Shown piece by piece: positions 23,401-37,300 of a stretch of DNA of 64,000 bases. Source of the DNA: Gordionus sp. m RMFG-2023 (Eukaryota > Nematomorpha > Gordioida > Chordodea > Parachordodidae); assembly GCF_954871325.1 (NCBI RefSeq), contig NC_088775.1, forward strand, positions 73,199,561 to 73,263,560. Reading direction: 5' to 3'. The first letter of the stretch is position 1, and each line of letters begins with the position of its first letter. The position numbers were made by a program, and so were the translations under genes. A model generated the notes under the pieces. That model did not search any database and had not been told where the DNA came from. It worked only from the letters and a program-made list of their open reading frames with translations.

Positions 23401-24238
23401 AATCTTAAAAATATTACTTAACTTATAAATAATAAATTCCTCTCTTAAATTAATATCAATTAAATAATAAATTAATCTCTCAAATAAATTATAAATTTAT
23501 TAATTTGTAAAATAAAATATATTGTCTAAAAAAACCAGGCAATGTACACATTGCCTAAATAATTAATTCACCCTGCCTACCACCATAACACATTGCCTAA
23601 AATAATCAGGCAATGTGTACATTGCCGAAAATAACACATTGACTTTAATATTATATTTTCCTATCAGATTTTTCTATAACAAATAATAAATTTATACACA
23701 CTTATTTTTGAAATAACTTTACCTAATAAATTTGTATAGGATTTGAAAATAATATTAGTTATGATAAAAGTTTGCGGTAATAACCTAAACGTTTTCATAT
23801 TTTGCATCAATACAGTGTCCAGTATCTACTAAAAATAAATATCTAAATTATAAAAAAAAAAAATTATATCAAAAATATTTATATCATATCTTACTTCTTA
23901 TATTTATGGCATCTATTCCTCCACAACTTCCACTTTTATTTCATATCAATTACATTTCTTATTACTATGAAACCATAAAAAAGGTAAAATTAGAATTAAG
24001 ATAAATTTATTAAGAAAAATAAAATTAGATTACATGATAATTCTCAAAATATATATATTAAGAAAATTAAACTATAACAATTCAAGCAGTTTTGAGAAGC
24101 ATAAAAAAAAGTTATAGTAAAATAAAAACTATGTCAAGATTTAAGTGCCAAGTGAGTCAAACTAATGGAAAGGGATTAATTTTGAAACTTATACCAAAGA
24201 TTAATAGATAGTGCTTATATTTTATTGCTTTAATTTGT
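23401..24238. other. AT-rich stretch with a palindromic mini-element
   Basis: Apart from the hairpin element at 23537-23627, no gene or repeat end can be supported. Confidence 0.4.
23537..23627. repeat. 91-bp element of nested palindromes
   Basis: AGGCAATGT-AC-ACATTGCCT at 23537-23556 and GGCAATGT-GT-ACATTGCC near 23609-23626 are each a hairpin with a 2-nt loop. The two are also inverted copies of one another over about 27 bp including the AT-rich side (AAATAAT). A further half-site ACACATTGCCT lies between them. It is too small to code and may be the smallest form of a MITE. Confidence 0.7.
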
Positions 24239-24470
24239 GAGACCTGCAGGCCTGGCCATAAGCACGGGTATTTTAAATATACCCGGGCAGGGCCTAAAAT
24301 TTACTCTAAAAAATACCAGGGCCGGGACTATATTTTAAAACCAAATATTTTAAATCGCCATTATTAACTATAAAAATAAATATAATATTTTAAAAAAACC
24401 AGAGCAGAACCTGAAAACATAAAACCAGGGTCGAGCCGGGCCGAAAAAAATTTTGGAAAAAAATCCGGGT
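24239..24470. mobile_element. MITE family 2, copy 1 (partial)
   Basis: Starts GAGACCTGCAGGCCTGGCC and shows the family's alternating GC-rich blocks (CCCGGGCAGGGCC, CAGGGCCGGGAC, CGAGCCGGGCCG) in AT-rich sequence. The right end is degraded, so the limit is approximate. Confidence 0.6.
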
Positions 24471-25344
24471 GTACATTTTAGCTTAATGCTTCATTGGTAA
24501 ACAGTATAAATTAAAGTGTCAAGATTCATGGAACAAAAAATATAAAATCCCCAACAAGAAAATTTAATAAGCGATATATAATATAATTTTTTTTTGCCAT
24601 CATTATAACAGATCAACTTTTTATTAAAATATGACTTCCCTGACTGTAACTTTGATATTTTTAAAATTTAATAGTAGTAGTAGTATTAAAAATAGTTAAA
24701 TAGATTTGAAAATGTGCTAATAAAATGAAAAAATTTATAATAGATAATTTTGCCGCAAATGCTAAGGTCAAGCGATAGGGTTAGCCAAAATAAATTTGAT
24801 TTAAATCACCTCGATTTTTTAAAAAAAAATCAGTGACTTAAATCGAGATTTTTAATAAAATTAATTTAATCAAAATACTTAATATATGGAAGGCAAAGAC
24901 TTAGATTATTTTAGAATTAAATAATTTTTATATGAAAAATAACTAAATTGTACTAGTAATCTTTACTTATTAGAAAAAAAAACTTGATTTATTTTGTATT
25001 TCATTGTTTAATTAATTGCTAATTGTATAATTCTAATCTCAATGTAGTGAGAAATTATTTAATATTCTAAAAAAATAAATTAGTTTGTTAAATTCTGGGC
25101 TGTGAACCGTACCTTCTAGGTTCTGGTTCAGTGAAATACGGGTTCAAGGTCTTTAGTCCAGAAAAATAAAGACTTATAAAATTTAGTAAAAATAAGAGAA
25201 ACGTCTAATATATTTAGCATTTACCATAAAAATTTTTTTATCATTATAATTAGAATAATACAATACAATTTAAAAAATATTCTGTTTTTTAAATTTTATA
25301 AGAGAATTATCATAATATCTTCCAAAATCTAGATGTTAAAATTA
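24471..25344. other. AT-rich stretch, nothing recognised
   Basis: No supported coding region or repeat boundary. Confidence 0.4.
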
Positions 25345-25640
25345 AAGGATCAATTTTTTATGCCTAACTTTGACAGTGCAATTGCAACATCTCATGTAAT
25401 CGACATTAGTATTTGAATTTAATTGTTTAAAAGAAAACGTTTTCCTAAACGATTCCTAAGTTTGGAATATATATACCCCATATGATGAAAATACTCTCTA
25501 CTGAAGCTGTGATTGTTTTACTATGAATTAAATGGCCCTACTAACTATCATTCATATTTTATTTATTTCATCGGTAAACATAATTTTATTAAACGGGTCA
25601 GATATTGCGTGGAATTCTACCATGATTGGATAAGAGATTG
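25345..25640 (-). pseudogene. hAT transposase C-terminal relic
   Basis: On the minus strand TITASVESIFSSYGVYI resembles the start of the hAT dimerisation domain (ASVERxFSxYG), with a family-like leucine/arginine region following in another frame. No terminal repeats were found and the frame is broken. It is a scrap of an Ac-like element different from the ZMYM1-like relics. Confidence 0.5.
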
Positions 25641-27476
25641 GTTGAAGATATAAAATTAGTCATGTTCCCTTGCCATTTCAGTGTCATTATTTGGTAAATT
25701 TGAAACATATTTAGGGGGTTAGAAGATAGGATAAGTAATGGGTGGATGAAACTATTCTAATAATGTTGATTTTCAGGATAGTGGGTTATAAAAACAACAA
25801 TATAATAATAATTAATTAATAAACTAATCTAATTTTGATATAATTAATCTTTTTCAAAATTTTGTCAGATAACCAAACATTTTAGAAATGATTAGCTTGC
25901 TTATTTGATTTGTGCAATATTTTTTTTTATAAACAATGATTTATCTAAAGAAAAAAGGTTTAAACCGTATTTATCATAATATCATTTAAAACTAGCCTCT
26001 ATCAGAAAAGAGCAATTAACGAATATTTTAAATTTGGCCAATGCATCAGGGCACCCAATTGGGAAATAACAGTAGTTAATTTAAAATAATAAAACCACCC
26101 TTATTTTATTAGTCAAAAAAATAAAATTTTAAATTTGGTTTAACAGTTTTATTTGAGGATATTCATAATCCTATTAGTTTTAGAAAATGAATAATTTTCC
26201 TTCTGACTTTGTGATATCGGCTAGTTAATTTTTTTAAACAGCTTGCACATATCATCGATTTTTGAGTGACAGTCGGTTTATTATTATTTGTCAAAATATC
26301 AAATTTCATGACTTGTCAATATATTTTTCAATAATTTCCTGACCGTATGTCTCATTAACTTTTTACTTATGATGAAATATTAATGGTAAATTTTTTTATA
26401 ATGTATGATATTTTTAAATCTAAATTTTGCCTAAACATATTTTTTAATGGGGGGGGGGGGTGGAAAGTCTACTCCGCTATCTTTAAGTCAAAATTTAACA
26501 CTTATATTACCCTAAAAGTTTGTAGATAAAGGAGATATAAAAAATTTTATAAAAAAGAAGTGAATATTCACATAGAAATAAAACAAGAAAATTTTTTATT
26601 GTAAGAAAAAAGTCAAAACATGTTTAAAAAAACTTGCAATACACAATTTAAAATATGCATAACATTTGTTTTATTATTATAATATGGTATGAGTATACTT
26701 ATAAACTTTGGAAGTTACAATTATTAATGAATATACTAAAATACAATTAAGTAAAGGATATATTTTGAATAATATGATTATATAAGGCAATGTAGGATAA
26801 ATTGAACAAAATTGATAGTAGTTAAAGTTACAAGCAGTATAATAATTAACTAAGGTCCTGAACAATAAATACAATTCTAATTACGAGTATTTGGTATAAG
26901 AAACCATTTTTCTCTGCAATTTTGTAAAAAATAGGAGACATGTTTAAAATTAGATTTTAAACAATAATTTTGGTGTATGAGAAAAATAAAAAAAATTGTA
27001 TAATGCCACAAAATGTATTATGCATTTTTAAAGAATAAAATCACAAGTGATCATATATAATATATAAATATAATTTTAAAAAAAATGACTAGAAATATAT
27101 TATCTTTGTTTAATATTAATATATTATTTTTTTTAATTATTAAAATTTGAAATTTATAAACAAACATAGCATACAATCTAAATCAGCCATTAACAGTATA
27201 ATAACTAAATTACATATTAAAGGTAAACCTTTGAAAATAAAATCAATCTATATATACTCATTTACCTTTATAAAAATACTTAAATAATCCATATATAATT
27301 CTATTAGGTTAAAAAAATACCCTAAATAATAAAACTAACTTTACACGTCTTGAACGTCTTTACGTCTTCGCAAATCTCATAATATATTATATTACATGTG
27401 AAGAATAACGAGATTTATATTATTTTTTATAATATTAATAAAAACACTATATAAAAAAGGTGCTTTTTAAATCTTA
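25641..27476. other. AT-rich stretch, nothing recognised
   Basis: A run of about eleven G at 26450 resembles the G runs beside hAT-type ends elsewhere in the window, but no matching end was located. The frame at 26677-26874 has the composition of random AT-rich DNA. Confidence 0.4.
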
Positions 27477-27764
27477 TTAAATATCTTCTTTATTCATTGG
27501 CAACGAAGAGGTAGAAGTATTATCATCAGACCTTGGTTTATTGATACCGAGCGTGACAAACCGACTGGAGGCCATTTTAGGTGTCAACGAAATTTGAGAA
27601 GTAGGTATCTCTGAGCTGGAAAAAACCTTTTCCGATTCGTTGGGGCTTCCATCGAAATGTTTGGTGGCGTGCACGTTTGAACCGCCGGGGTAGGTTAGAG
27701 GTAAGTTGGAAGGGAAATGTCGATGGTGCATATCTTGGGCGGACACAGATTTATGGCGAGAACT
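27477..27764 (-). CDS. Probable terminal exon, unassigned
   Basis: An island of clearly higher GC. On the minus strand an acceptor-like TTAACCTAG ends at 27765 and is followed by 95 open codons (starting SRHKSVSAQDMHHRH, ending SSLPMNKEDI) to a stop at 27477. The product is Ser/Pro/Thr/His-rich with no domain I recognise, and it enters with one base of a split codon. It lies 280 bp beyond the ABC gene's stop codon. It could be an alternative 3' exon of that gene, although I found no matching donor phase in the last ABC exon, or the end of another transcript. The GC shift and the open frame argue for real coding sequence. Confidence 0.5.
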   Translation of the reverse strand, partial: SSRHKSVSAQDMHHRHFPSNLPLTYPGGSNVHATKHFDGSPNESEKVFSSSEIPTSQISLTPKMASSRFVTLGINKPRSDDNTSTSSLPMNKEDI

Positions 27765-28040
27765 AGGTTAATAACACATAATATAAATGGCTTGGGTATT
27801 AAAATTAAGGGTAATTAAGGAAGCCGGCTCCTCTTTTTAAATTTACAAAATAAAAAATTATATTACAACTAAATTGAGCAAAAAAAGAAATTCACAAAAA
27901 AAATTCAAAAAATTGAAAGAAGCACTAAGTTTTCAGGAGGATTGAGCCCTTTAATGCCCCTCACCTAACGATGTCTATGAAGGTTATTAGGACAAAAAAA
28001 TCATTAAATAATTGTCCAAAATGATTAATCAATTATTTTA

Positions 28041-28379
28041 TTACTCTATCATATCCTTGCTATCTGCAGATTCGTCCGATTTTAGAGGTTCGTACCTTTT
28101 TCTGTTCCAAGAATCAGAATTTTCGTCTTCCTCGCTAATATAATTATCATGTTCATTTTTTGTATAATTGTCAACATTACTATAATGATGACTAAAATGA
28201 TCAGAATCTCCATCTTTTTTATTTGTGTCATTTGAGGGCTCCTCATTACCATTACTTTTGTTGTAACCTTGCAATTGTCTTTGCACAAGGTGAGTATAGA
28301 CACCTCCTCTAGCTAACAGCTTGCTATGAGTACCTTGTTCAACTACTTCGCCATTCTCCAAGACTATGATTCTATTGGC
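28041..28379 (-). CDS. ABCB9: ABCB9-like exon 9 (C-terminus)
   Basis: [20 protein letters not shown], then LVQRQLQG, then about 70 acidic and polar residues with runs such as [19 protein letters not shown], ending SADSKDMIE. The tail is longer than the family's short one and is probably disordered and cytosolic. Confidence 0.92.
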   Translation of the reverse strand, partial: ANRIIVLENGEVVEQGTHSKLLARGGVYTHLVQRQLQGYNKSNGNEEPSNDTNKKDGDSDHFSHHYSNVDNYTKNEHDNYISEEDENSDSWNRKRYEPLKSDESADSKDMIE

Positions 28380-31300
28380 CTATTAGTTTATTTTAAATGA
28401 GGTAAATTAGGAAGGTTTTTATTTTTTTAAATTAATGTTTTTTTGTCACTCCTTTTTATTTTTGATTCATAGAATTCTAATGGTAACAAAAGGTTTATTT
28501 TTTTTACCCTATTATAATAATTAATGAATACATTTTACAGTTTAAAATGTATAAGGAGATATAAATATATACGATAATGCCTAACCCTGGCGGATAGAAT
28601 AATATAACTTACAGATTGAACTGTACTGAGCCTATGGGCAATAATAAGCACAGTTTTTCCTTTCAAATTTTTAGTAATTGCTTCTTGAACTAAATATTCG
28701 GATTCCGCGTCTAATGCCGAAGTGGCTTCGTCTAGTAAAAGGATTGTGGGGTCTCTCACCAAGGCTCTGGCTAAGGCTATGCGTTGCTTTTGGCCTCCTT
28801 TAAAAAATATTTTATATAATAATAATAATTAAAATAAGGAGGAATATAAAATTCTTATAAAAAAAATAAGATTTCACAAATTATTGCAATATATAAACGA
28901 ATAAATTCTGACACTTTATTAAAAATAAAAAAATCTTTATCATTGGGAAAGCAAGGGGTGGGTATTATTTTCTGATCGATTGATGATAAAAATATTTAGC
29001 AGAATAAATAAAATTCTTTAGCCAAGAGTAACGAAAGTTCATAAAAATATGATGAGTCACCACTCTATTCTATATAATATAAAACGCCATTTTTCCGATT
29101 TTTATAATAATTCATTAATCAGGTAAAGGGAAGTGTCAACTTTAAAAAGAACAAATTAAAACAAAAGGTAGAATACCAGATAATTGTGAACCCTTCTCTC
29201 CTATATCGACGCCATACCCACCCATGGGGCCACATATGAACTGATGGGCATTGGAAAGTTTGGCTGCCTCGACTAATTTCGGGTCTTCGCCAGATTCCTC
29301 ATCTTGCTGTAGGCCAGTTCCTTCGCCGATCACTATACCTTTAAAAAAAAGTAGGAAGTTAGGAGTTGTAATGATACTTTATTTTAAAAACAATTCTCTG
29401 GAATTTATTATAATTTAATTATATATATAACTTAGTAATTTTAAAACCATTTTATTAAGAACAAATTTAAAAATATAAAAAATTATAACATATTCAAAAA
29501 ATTACCAATAATCATTATATGAAATACCTATGGGATTAACTTCCAATTGTTTTGGTCCTCCGTCAATCCTTCCATTTGACGCCGGACTCTTATAAGGGCA
29601 ACAACTGTAGTAACACAACCATTTACGGTATTCGGAAGATATACGCGATTTGGATGTATTAAGAAGTGATTGGAGGGATGTGTTGTATCTGGGATCAGAA
29701 AATATACCGCCTAAACGGCTCGACAGTAGTTTTTCTCTGGCGTTTATGGTATTCAAAGTGATCGGAATAGGTTCAGAGGCTTCGATATTATTATCATTAA
29801 TAGGGGTTTTCTTGCCTTAGACAAAAAATAAAAATGTTTATATATTGTTAATTTAAATTTATTATAAAAAAGCATCATATTATACCACTAGGGCAACCCT
29901 TTTTGATTAAAAATAGTGAAAACTGGAATTTTTATTGCATATTAAAATATAGTATCAGGTAAAAATTTGAATAAGCCAATTTTTATTTTAAATTAAAATG
30001 TGGCAAATTATTTTTAGAAAATATCGTGCAACAAAGTATAAAGAAATTACATTATATTAATGGGGGCCCTGTCTACTTCTGCCCGGCATTCGGCCGGGTT
30101 TTATATTAATATATTATACTTTTTTAAAATTTGCTAACCCTTAATAATTATTCTGAATTACATATTTTGTCATTTATTATACAAGACATTTCTAAAAAAA
30201 ATATTTTTTAATACAAAATCTATTTATTATATAGTATAAAATATTTCGATTGCTGATATAAAAAAATTTTGCGTCTAAAGAATTAGAAGTGATAAAAAGG
30301 TTAATTAATTCATATATATTCCTCAATTTATAATGGTTTTTAAAATAATATAATTCTTAGCAACTTACATTGACAAAAGATCATGAAACTAATATAACTC
30401 TCTGTTACCATTTTAGACTATGTTTTATAGAATGGACTAATAAGGAAAATTTATAGGCCTAACCAAATCAACAATTCTTGAAGAAGAGAATATAACGACC
30501 AATCCAAATCATAAAACTATATGGTGGTTAAAGCTTCCTCTTAGATGATATGATGGAAGCTAGATAAGAAATCGAGAAAATTATTGTAAGACATAATTTC
30601 TAAAAGATTATTTTCCATTTTTAATAATATATAAACGACTACACGGTTGACCATTATTACTTATCTAAAATTTGCAATCATATGCTCTGCAGCTGTAGTA
30701 ATAATCTTAACTTACATTGCCACACAAATAATATATGCTAGTTAATTTGCAGTCATAGCCATGACACTCACAATGTTAACTTATATCATAATTTATTATG
30801 TTAGATATATTGATAAAACAAAAACTCTAAAATTCTTTAGAAGAAATTATGTAAATATAATGAAGCCTTAAAATATTTACACGGCAAGGATGCCATATTA
30901 GAAATTAAACATTTTAGAGTGATATAATGAAAGCAATTAAGATTTTATATATTATTACGCACCACCTAGAGTTGGTATATCATATCAAATTAATAGTTTG
31001 TAATAATATCAAAAATATACTCGTATTAAAAATTTAACTCGAAACTGTTTTTCAAATAATAAAAAATAGCTTACAAAACACATAAATAAAGAGAAGAAAA
31101 GATATCTAATTTATACATCTAGTGTAGGGTGAATAATAAGGTGTTTAATTTTTAATAAAATTTTTAAATAAATAGATGGCGTTAAAGAATTGAATGTAAA
31201 TTGTTACTTATATTTATTATCAAAAGCATTTATTAGTAAAATTTATTAAAATATTAACTGTAATATATTATATAACTGTCAAATACGTCTGTTAAGTGAC

Positions 31301-34300
31301 ATTTTACCTAATATTTTATAAGCAATTATATATAATAAGGGATTATAAACTATATGTCTACCTTTTATAAAAAATCTCCTATACTTATTTGGACCTTAAA
31401 ATTAATTTTAGGAAGAGGCATGGTAATTAAATTTAAAAATGAATAATATAGTTGATTAGTGATTTTGAACTCAGCTAATTACAATATTAAATTTGTTAAT
31501 TTTAAATTTAATTAGGGTTATATAATAATTTTAATGATAAAAGTTAATTAAGCTTCAACTGTTAATGCTAAATTAATATTTATTGAATGATATTGATATT
31601 CTATTTTTAACATAGGATTTGATTGCAAGCTGACAATGAAAATATAATTTATAAGTATTAATCTAATCTAATAATTAAAATAGTATCATTTAATAAAAAT
31701 TTAAATAGCCTTGTTAATTTTTAAATAATAAAATTAAATCTATATATATTACTTAATAGAATTATAAAATAAATCGTTCAAGAAGCAATCAAAACAATTT
31801 ATTTTTACTATTAAAAAAAATTTTTTGCTTCAGGGGGCTATTCAAATTTTTCAGGGGGCTCGAGCCCTTGCGCGCCCCTCCCTAGTGACGCCACTGGTTA
31901 TGGGGGAGATAATAAAAATTTTTTGATTCGAGAATATCTTAGGCTTAAGAAATTTATTAGGACACTAGTGATTATAAAATATGACAATTTCTAACACACA
32001 TATTCAAATATAAAATGTTAAAATATTAAATGTATATAATCAGCGTATGAATCTCGAATAAGAATTTCTAGAAAAATATAATTTTTTTAAGGAATTAAAA
32101 TTTGATAAATAAATTAAAATTATAAATAAAAAAATGTTGGAAATTTAGATTAAAGCACAAAAATATTCCTAAAAATTATTGCATAAACTTAAGCCTCTAT
32201 TGCGCGAAATATCAATAAATGATATAATTTTTTAAAAAAACTATTTTTGTCTTTATAAACTAAAAATATTTTTTAAAAAAATTTCAGTGTGTATTTAAAT
32301 ACACAATGCGTGTAAAAAGTATCATTTCAATTTCAAACCTATTACAAAATAAAGAAATATAATTTTATTATTTGATAAATAATGTAATAAAACAAATTTA
32401 AAGCAATCGTTTTTTGTAGTAAAACATAATAATAAAACATATTTGATACAAATCACTTTCGTAACCAATTTACACCCAGGTTTTTGCATCGCGCCTTTCT
32501 ACTATATTTTTACCAAGGTGCTATTAAATTCTGTCTTATTTCTTTCTGCGTAATAAGACTTGTCGGCCCCTTGCTAGATTTTTCTTTAAATTTGGTGTCA
32601 ATTAATATTCGTTTTCATATTTTTGTTACATTTACAGAGTATTTGCTATTGAAATTTTAAATGTTAATAATGACATCTGTACTTTTACCGGTATCTTTAA
32701 AGCTATAAAATCTCGCCTATACATTAACCAAGATTTATGAGCGTATATGGAATACTATGAGGTGATACCATTTACGTGATCTTATGTGAATCCACTCTCC
32801 ATATTTTAGAATTCTCTTTCAGTTAGAAAAACTTGAAGTTCTATTCCACAGAACCAATTATTAAAACACAATTTCAAATTGGAATGTTTTGGTACCAATA
32901 ATTGAAATACCACATTTCCTCTAGAATCAACATCTGCTGATCTTGAATTAAGAATTACCCCATCTGATGAACCACTAAGGTTAGAATCAGAACTATCCTC
33001 TCAGTACATTTTGACTATAGATAGCAAATAAAGAATTGATAATATAAAAAAAATAATCAAAAAAGCCCAAATTCATATTTCATTTGTGCACATTATGTAT
33101 CTGGGTACAAGGACCTTAAAATTTTAATTTTAAACACTATTACTGAATATAACAATATATTTATATATAAAACATTTCTTTTATCTTTATTTAATAGGAT
33201 TTTTAACTTCCTGTTCCTTAAAAATTTGTGCAAGAGAAATGCATAATTTATAAAATGGGAAAAAATGCAACTATTTGAAAGTAAACTATGTATTTTAGAA
33301 TTTTTATATAGATAGCTGTTTTCATTTTTGCCAAAATTAACTATAGAAATAAATAAAATATATGTACATCATGTGTATTAAACTGTAAAAAATTTTATAT
33401 TAAAATTTATACCTTTTTTTAAGGTATGTGTATTCAAATATGATGTACGCAATAGAGGGTTAAAAAGTATTCATGAAAAAAATTATGGTTTAAAAAATGG
33501 GAAAAAATATAATTAAGAAGCATATTATAAATTTATAATGTGAAATTTAATCTTCTTTCGAAATGAGTCAATTTTTTAATTCCATCAGTGCTTGGTGTCA
33601 ATTTCCTATGTATATTAAGATTTAATTTATTGGAATACTTCTGAGCAGTTTTGTTAAACGGCTCGATTTTTAAACACGGTGAACTCAATATTTTTCCCAG
33701 AAAAATATTAAGCAAGCCTAAAGATTTTGCTCATACATATGTTTGAACATATATTAACGAAATCTGGCAATATTTTTCTGGCTAAAATATTGAGTTACCC
33801 GTTATAAAAAAAGGTTGAAATCGAGCCAATTAACAACACTACTTCTCAGGCATGTTTTTATTATTGTTAAGGAAGAAAATATTCTTCCATTGGGAGAAGT
33901 AGTATTAGGTAGATTGCCAAAATATATAATTTAAGGAAAGTAGTCTAAAATGAGCTAGAAATTATGTGAAGCATCTATAGCCTTTTTTGGAACATAATCA
34001 ACCATAATTTGCATTCAGCTAGTAATGTATGATGGGATACTTTAACATCCTCACAATAAAAATACGTCAAATATTTAGTTTTTTTTTCTACCAAAATTTG
34101 AAGTAGATAAGGATTCTGATAAAATTTTCAGATTTGAAAGTGATGCCTGATTAATATATCCTTTCATTCATTTGATTATAAAAGTATCCAAGAGGGGGAT
34201 AAAGATATTTATTTCATAATATTCTTCACTGACTGACCCTATATTAATATTGGAGCAATGGGCTTGCCTTGTTGCGAGTCGAGGTAAATAAATATTAAAT

Positions 34301-37300
34301 TTATGAGCTTTGTTTTGACTCAACAATGACATATAATTTATGAATACATTTGCCCTAATTTCAGTAAGTTCCAATATAATACTCTAGACTATTCTCATAG
34401 TTTCCATAATTTTTTTTAAATATTTTACTTTACTTTCCATTGAAACAGTTTCAAATGATTTGATAGGAAATTTGGTAGAAAAATAAATCGGCAAGAAAAA
34501 TTTAAAATAGATAAATTACTAGCGTATTTATTCCTGCGGTAAATGTGACAAATAAATTGTGTAAATTAATATCTATAAAACAGTAATATTTTAAAAAATA
34601 TTTTAACCGGAATCTGATTTTATTAAATTGGGGGGGGGGGCGTTATGTATACGTGCTTCTGCCACCAACTAATATAACATAGCTCTAAAAAACAATAAAA
34701 TAGATTATACCCCTCTTCTTGAGGTTTTTCCTTTTCTCGGCTATTTCGCTCTTATCCATAGTAAGCAGTTTTAAGTCCTCCTTGTCCACAAGATAATCCT
34801 CCGCTCTTTCGTCTCCGATGTCGGGACTTTTATCCCTTTTCCGATCCTCTCCGTTAGGTGTAGAACCGAATAAATTATTAGTGGCCAAGGAAGGTGCGTG
34901 AGAAATGGAAATAGTATCCTTCCTTTTGTTGCGTTTTATAATGTCTTGGAAGTCAGATAATTTTTGCGTAAAAATAGCGCTGACGGTCCCAAAGGCTCCA
35001 GTTATTTGGGCTATTTTGCGGCGCGTGTATGGGTACGAAATGTTGTCCTTAATGCATTTTTTTCGTAAATCTTTTAATAATAGATGTGATGTTTCTTACT
35101 TTTCTTTTCCTTTGTTAAAATCTCTACAACTAAACTAATCTGTCAGTCAAAATTAATTCTAAACGTAAAGAGTAGATAATATATTCAGAAATCGGTAATC
35201 TGATAAAAATAATCCAACTTTAAGAAAATATTTAAAATTATTAGAATAGAAAGGAAATTTAAATTGACAGTTAGAATCAAATTAATTTTGAAATAAATAT
35301 ATCGGAATATTTTTTGTCTAGTTTTTCAATAAAGACCTAAAATGTGAAATATTTGCGACGTAGGGTATATTTTTGGCACAAAATATTACGAAAATAAACC
35401 ATCTGGTACTTATATTGAGAAATATTACTGAAACCTCGATTTAGGGTCCTCGTTTCACATTTTTCCCGCATTTAAACGTTTAATATTTATGTTCCAGTAA
35501 TTATAATTAAAATAATTTTAAGTTTGTCCGTGTTTAACGTTTTTAAGCATATAAAATATCTCACGTCACTTTAAAAATTTAGGTTTTAACGTTTTTGGAA
35601 ATTTATTACAAAAACTAAATGAATAACTAGTCATTATAATTATAATTGATTTTTTATCCATCTTAATAAAAATAGTTAAATAATGTAACGTAATAAAAAT
35701 AATATGGAATTTATTATTCCATATTTTATTTATTTAAGTTACTTCTTCTTTTTTTGATATCCGATACTTGAAAAAAAATTAAACTTTGCTTACAGGAGGG
35801 CAGATGAAGTTAACCCTATAAATAATAGTAGCTTTTTCAGCCTTCAAATTTTGAACCTTTTTTTCTCCTCTTACAATTTTGAGGTGCACTTAGAGGTTAT
35901 ATTAATCTATAAAATTTATCTTATATAGACTAAACTGCTTAGCCCACATCCATAATGTGCAATAAATTTATGAGGTATCTACAATAAAACATTTTTATAA
36001 TAATAGCCGCGTGATGTATATTAATTTACCAGTCTTTCATAATTTATTTATCTCCATAATTGTTATTCTTTGAACGTAATTTAAGATTATTTATTTTTTA
36101 AATTTACTCTGATAGTTCTAGCGAAAAGGGTCGGTTCTTGAGAAACAAGTGCCATTTTTTGATGAAGATAAGTATGATCGTATTCCGAAACAGGAACGTC
36201 GTCTATCATCACGTAACCCTTAGCGGGCTTATAGAAATTTTGCAACAAAGCTATGCAGGAACTTTTACCACCTCCACTTGGGCCCACGAGAGCGACTATT
36301 TCTCCCGGCTCTACGACGAATGAAACATCCTTTAATTTTTTTTGGGGGGAAATCGATATATGCTTTTCCTTTTTTAAAATAGATTATATTAGTACTTAAA
36401 TAACGAAATAATTGAAAGTAAAAAAGTTAAAATTTGTCATAAATCAAAATAGTGTTTTTTCTCTTCAAATAAGCAAATATTTTGCTTAACATACAACCGT
36501 GAATTTATTTATTTTTATCGGGATAAATTACCTCATGTGTTTAAAGACATAAATCTAGTTTTCGTCAAATCAATATTCATATATAAGATCTAAATTTATC
36601 CTGAAACTTCTTCAATTCTAGGTTTTTCTATCGGTTTCTCTAAATAAATGCTTATTATCATTTAGTTTCGTGAACACCTTATAAAGATTATTCAAGTTCA
36701 ATACCAGATTTATATATTTATAAAATTAAATGATATTATTTCAAATTAGATGAATATATATGTTCACGTTCAAAATTCGTCTAAAATAAAAGGAACGCCG
36801 TTCACTTTGCTTTTTTGGGGGAAAAAAATTATACGAACTTGTTCAATTTGAAAGTGTTTTTACAACACTATATATCAAATATTTTATAAATAAATAACTG
36901 AATTAAGTAATATTAAGCATAATTTTTTAAAATTACAATTTACTTTTATATGCATAAGATACAAAATTTGGCGACCCTTAATAGTCTATTATGACGGGCA
37001 CTTCCGTTCTCATGGGCCTGATTTTTACAAAAGCCGTTATTTAAAATATATAATATATTAATAATATACTAATAATATAATATAGCTGTAATTTTTAACA
37101 TATTAAAAGGCTGGGTGAAAACTTAAGCATATAATAATATAGTTAAATCACATATTATATTATAAAGTTGTAGAAAGAAATTTTTAAGGATAAATATTAA
37201 TTCAAAATCAAAAAGTTATAAATAAAATAAAATAGTAAATACACATCAAAAGCTAAGCCAACCTTTAAAGCTGTCACATTTTTGCGTGTGGGATACGAAA

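Larger units (their letters stand above)
29816..33535. other. Intron 5 of the ABC gene, left part
   Basis: Very AT-rich. It holds the dispersed repeat at 31125-31390 and a hAT-type end at 31820-31895. No host exon could be supported between 29816 and 33535. Confidence 0.5.

Noticed and set aside
36138-36323. Plus-strand 61-codon frame
   Set aside because: Lies exactly opposite ABC exon 4, whose Walker A and Q-loop motifs identify the true strand.
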